Assembly (NCBI GenBank): GCA_964559535.1
Contig: CAZLIC010000123.1
Span: 1 to 8,629, forward strand
Source of the DNA: CAZLIC01 sp964559535
GTDB lineage: Bacteria > Pseudomonadota > Alphaproteobacteria > Rhodobacterales > Rhodobacteraceae
Reading direction: 5' to 3'
DNA length: 8,629 bases
Part shown: positions 7,301 to 8,629 of the stretch, one piece after another
How the letters are laid out: every line of letters starts with the position of its first letter
How positions within the stretch are numbered: the first letter of the stretch is position 1
The notes under the pieces: model-generated
What the model was told of the DNA's origin: nothing
Database searches by the model: none
The model's input: only the letters and a program-made list of their open reading frames with translations
Translations under genes and position numbers: made by a program

Positions 7301-7808
7301 CGGGGCGGGGCGTGACGACCTGTTTGGCGGCATCGGCAATGACCGCATCGACACCGGCGGCGGCAACGACGTCAACGTGCTGGGCGAGGCGGGCAACGAC
7401 ACGCTGAACGGGTCGGCCGACGCCGAAACCATGGGCGGCGGCGGCGACCAGGACCTGCTGCGCGGCCGCGAAGGGCAGGATTCGCTGTCGGGCGGGGACG
7501 GCGACGATACGATCATCGGCGGCACCGGCAATGACCGGATGGACGGCGATACCGGGGCGGACGTGTTCGTGCTGGCGGCCGGAGACGGGGTAGACCTGAT
7601 CACCGGCTTCGACGCCGACCCGGCCGGCGGGCAAGACAGGCTGGACGTCAGCGCCTACGGCTTTGGCAGCTTTGCGGGCATGCTGGCCGCAGGCGTGACG
7701 ATCTCGGCTGGGGTCGGCACGGTGATCACCTTCGTGCCCGGAACCTCGGTCGTCACGCTGTCGGGCGTGGCTGTCGGGGTGATCGATGCGGGGGACTTCA
7801 TCTTCTAG
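4398..7808 (+). CDS. Serralysin-family (M10B) RTX metalloprotease, giant repeat form
   Basis: A 1136-residue secreted zinc protease. The zinc site HEIGHGLGLSHPGDYN starts at residue 142 (ligands H142, H146, H152; catalytic E143). The metzincin Met-turn VMSYF follows with M181 and Y183, at serralysin spacing, then the family block DILAIQYLYG (207-216) and TTTRTGDTTYGFN. From about residue 305 come glycine-aspartate RTX nonapeptides (GGxGxDxL) that bind calcium and fold as beta-rolls outside the cell. Three tandem modules begin at about 507, 704 and 884. The last 80 residues are a type I secretion-like C-terminus ending DFIF. There is no Sec signal, as expected for type I export. Classical serralysins have about 480 residues with one short RTX block, so this one is more than twice as long. 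The start is ATG at 4398 with GGAG five bases upstream; an in-frame TTG at 4371 is less likely. No exporter or protease inhibitor gene is nearby. Confidence 0.95.
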   Translation: MTIIVNEAMAEQIAGEDPWDDSSLTFSLNVDPGILLSEVLEGLFLGGFEPQLSSISGNTVSGDVAAVLMAFELWDDLIAASLTYAPDDGGADITVNNVTNLPSFSGGRTYSTLDTVLPNDVDIFLTGVPITPGQPGFMYIVHEIGHGLGLSHPGDYNASPDTLTYANDRTYDEDTAQFTVMSYFEPSNYPGGGTWFRSQVLTPMIYDILAIQYLYGRDTTTRTGDTTYGFNHSADVNRSVFVFSVGAAPVLTIWDAGGRDRLDVSGYGDNQLIDLSEGSYSNVGGLIQNVGIAFGTFIEEASTGSGNDLLFGNDLDNRLDAGLNNDAMYGGTGRDTLIGGAGNSLTGSQTDNDQLFGGADSDRLIGGFGADIMFGGAGFDTAVYNATVGETITITPRGKIENGSWRVAGPAQATGDELKEIEAFAFGEGSDNITVENDRFARALSVEGLGGNDTIRAIGTDIDSYTLFGGAGTDILQVGTSKFFAAGGYILASGGQPVWIESFADNDQLTIDRKGLDINYDFTLFAGFLSLNSGLYFGSDGSQARGFNRISYTGSEGVDRVDGAKGNDTLDGGGGTDFLTGYTGDDSITGGDGTDNLQGGEGNDSLYGGAGRDGLSGDAGDDLIFTGGGLDVVVFGGAGNDTLAGSDDSETMNGDDGDDVLQGFKGNDSLNAGRGNAWVRGDEGDDTIVVDGGRIEVYGGDGRDELVFSRATLTTDLVFQLNRGVASDGSLARGIELFRFAGGSGHENITGGDLGSNFLNGFFGNDTLTGGDLVDNLQGGEGNDVIAGGLGRDDLYGGAGNDRIDTGGGLDVIVQGEAGNDTLTGSADAETMSGGGDQDLIDAGGGNDSLLGDDGNDTIYGGDGNDRIDAGLGFDQVFGGAGIDELTINRSTTTAGATYALNRKAGSDGSRGDGIEVFRYSGGSGDDRVTGGDLGSNFVNGNGGNDTLTGGVSLDNLQGGAGDDVLSGGAGRDDLFGGIGNDRIDTGGGNDVNVLGEAGNDTLNGSADAETMGGGGDQDLLRGREGQDSLSGGDGDDTIIGGTGNDRMDGDTGADVFVLAAGDGVDLITGFDADPAGGQDRLDVSAYGFGSFAGMLAAGVTISAGVGTVITFVPGTSVVTLSGVAVGVIDAGDFIF
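5916..7559 (+). repeat. Three tandem RTX modules inside the metalloprotease gene
   Basis: Modules start at D-Q-L (5916), D-E-L (6507) and D-E-L (7047). The string ACAACCTGCAGGGCGGCG recurs at 6181, 6721 and 7261, an exact 540-base (180-residue) period. Each module has a non-RTX opening with SDGS and, in modules 2 and 3, G-I-E-x-F-R followed by GGSG. Then come RTX nonapeptides with D-N-L-Q-G-G, G-R-D and A-G-N-D-T-L, then A-E-T-M (S-E-T-M in module 1). Module 1 is 51 bases longer before the shared register; modules 2 and 3 are the most alike. This points to internal duplication. Confidence 0.88.
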
Positions 7809-7823
7809 CGACGGAAGGTGGAA

Positions 7824-7841
7824 CCGGGTCTTCTTACCCGG
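7824..7841 (+). terminator. Hairpin just after the metalloprotease gene, possible terminator
   Basis: Fifteen bases after the protease stop, CCGGGT and ACCCGG form a perfect six-base stem around the loop CTTCTT. There is no run of T after it, so it is not a textbook intrinsic terminator; it may end transcription weakly or protect the 3' end of the messenger. Confidence 0.4.
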
Positions 7842-7879
7842 AGTGGCGGGGTCCGGTCGGTGCTCAGATCAGCCCCCAT

Positions 7880-8470
7880 AGCGCCTTTTCGGAGCGGGCC
7901 ATTCAGGCTTGCTCGGGCGCCCACCCCAAGCTGACCCTGACCGCCATGTACAACGCGCTGGAAAAGCTGAGGACGGGGCAGCGTATCGAAGGCCGCGACC
8001 GCGAAGCCTATGACCAGGGCCTGATCGGTATCCTGAAAGACATTCACGACCAGATCGACCGCGAGGTGGCCGCCGCCTATGGTTGGCCTGCCGACCTGTC
8101 CGACGACGAGATCCTGCACCGTCTGGTGGACCTGACCCGCGAACGCGCGGCGGAAAAGGCGCGTGGCCTGGTGCGCTGGCAGCGCCCCGACGACCAGAAC
8201 CCCGAAGGCCGGGACGTTGCCGCCAAGGGCGAACAGGCCGCCATGGACCTTGGCCCCACAGAAACCGGCGGCAAGGCCCCGTGGCCCAAGACCCTGCCTG
8301 AACAGATTTCCACCGTTCGCCATGCCCTGCACGACACGGGCACCGCTACCCCCGACCAGATCGCCCGCCGCTTCCACCGTACCCGCGCCACCAGCGTCCA
8401 GCCGCTACTGGAAAGCCTTGCCGCCATCGGGCAGGCGCGAAAACTGGACGGCGGCGCCAACGCGGCGTGA
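7880..8470 (+). pseudogene. Class I SAM-dependent DNA methyltransferase, C-terminal fragment
   Basis: About 196 codons resemble the C-terminus of large DNA N6-adenine methyltransferases of restriction or phage-defence systems. Marks are HPKLTLTAMYNALEKLRTGQ, YDQGLIGILKDIHDQID, AAYGWPADLSDDEILHRLV and ERAAEKARGLVRWQRP. A last domain of about 55 residues (LPEQISTVRHALHDTG, then TPDQIARRFHRTRATSVQPL) looks like a winged helix. The SAM-binding and NPPY-type catalytic motifs are absent. Family-like sequence continues in frame upstream of the ATG at 7946, which lies in the middle of a conserved block and has no ribosome binding site, so the gene is truncated rather than short. The exact break is uncertain (about 7880-7920). 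The type (II, IIG-like or part of a larger defence cluster) cannot be told. A cut-off gene start follows 70 bases after the stop. The family call is from remembered sequence pattern. Confidence 0.75.
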
Positions 8471-8540
8471 ACCGAAGAACGGCACACCTTGCCCCGAACC
8501 CGGCCGGAACCGAAAGCACAAAACCGCCAAGGGGGAAGGC

Positions 8541-8582
8541 ATGGGGGAAGACCTTCGGGCCGCACTCCAAAAAGTGCACTAG
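8541..8582 (+). pseudogene. Start of a truncated gene after the methyltransferase
   Basis: ATG at 8541 is preceded by a strong purine-rich ribosome binding site (GGGGGAAGG). It reads 13 codons, MGEDLRAALQKVH, to a TAG at 8580-8582 that lies exactly at the probable border of an insertion sequence. It is best read as the 5' end of the next gene of the methyltransferase operon, cut by transposition. Thirteen residues are too few to name the protein. Confidence 0.4.
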
Positions 8583-8629
8583 GGCCTGTTGAGTATCAGG
8601 ATTCCCTTGCCGTGGAACTTCTGATTCAA
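8583..8629. mobile_element. Probable insertion-sequence end (IS5-like, partial)
   Basis: From about 8583 the sequence GGCCTGTTGAGTATCAGG and what follows to the window end resembles the terminal repeat style of IS5-superfamily elements (compare the GGCTTTGTTGAATAAA-like end of IS903). It begins right after a CTAG at 8579-8582, a plausible target. Only 47 bases are visible, with no transposase and no second end, so the family and exact border are inferred. Confidence 0.45.

Noticed and set aside
5900..7560. Regular repeats considered as a CRISPR-like or non-coding array.
   Set aside because: The repeats are in frame, encode RTX nonapeptides, and have a 540-base period; there are no short identical repeats with unique spacers.
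5325..7634. A 769-codon open frame on the minus strand opposite the RTX region.
   Set aside because: It is a by-product of the GC-rich repeated glycine-aspartate codons of the protease. It has no recognisable domain, and the plus-strand product is unmistakable.
7805..8377. A 190-codon minus-strand frame opposite the methyltransferase fragment.
   Set aside because: It has no domain and shadows a plus-strand frame with clear methyltransferase C-terminal motifs.

Overview
The window looks like accessory, mobile-element-rich DNA from an alphaproteobacterium, most likely of the Rhodobacterales type. The grounds are high GC, a type I secreted serralysin-like RTX protein, IS3-family fragments typical of that group, and the protein flavour of the other remnants. 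No rRNA, tRNA, CRISPR array or replication gene is visible, so the placement is an inference from protein style only.

Layout. (1) 1-54: a probable insertion-sequence end cutting into a peptide-transporter gene. (2) 55-2461, minus strand: the remains of a dipeptide/oligopeptide/nickel-type ABC transporter operon in the order ATPase (D-like, only the 3' part), ATPase (F-like, complete), permease (B-like, complete), permease (C-like, only the 5' part). The genes overlap or nearly touch, so this was one transcript; both outer genes are cut by insertion sequences. (3) 2462-3170: two broken IS3-family transposase genes, their 3' halves joined back to back near 2724. (4) 3172-3345: an orphan C-terminal coding fragment I do not recognise. 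(5) 3373-3672, minus strand: an intact small exported SH3-like protein. (6) 3812-4190, minus strand: the C-terminal half of a serine recombinase (resolvase). (7) 4398-7808, plus strand: the main intact gene, a 1136-residue secreted serralysin-family (M10B) zinc metalloprotease with a very long RTX calcium-binding region. That region includes three tandem modules, the last two sharing an exact 540-base register with the first. (8) 7880-8470: the C-terminal fragment of a large SAM-dependent DNA methyltransferase of the restriction or phage-defence kind, then 13 codons of a following gene that stops where another probable insertion sequence begins (about 8583 to the end).

How it fits together. 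The window is a patchwork: several once-functional systems (peptide uptake, DNA modification, a transposon resolvase) have been cut by transposition and deletion. The RTX protease and the small SH3 protein look intact. The protease would need a type I secretion apparatus (ABC exporter, membrane fusion protein, TolC-like outer membrane protein), which is not in this window. The strongest candidate for something under-described is the modular architecture of the protease. I found no convincing evidence of a wholly new multi-gene system.
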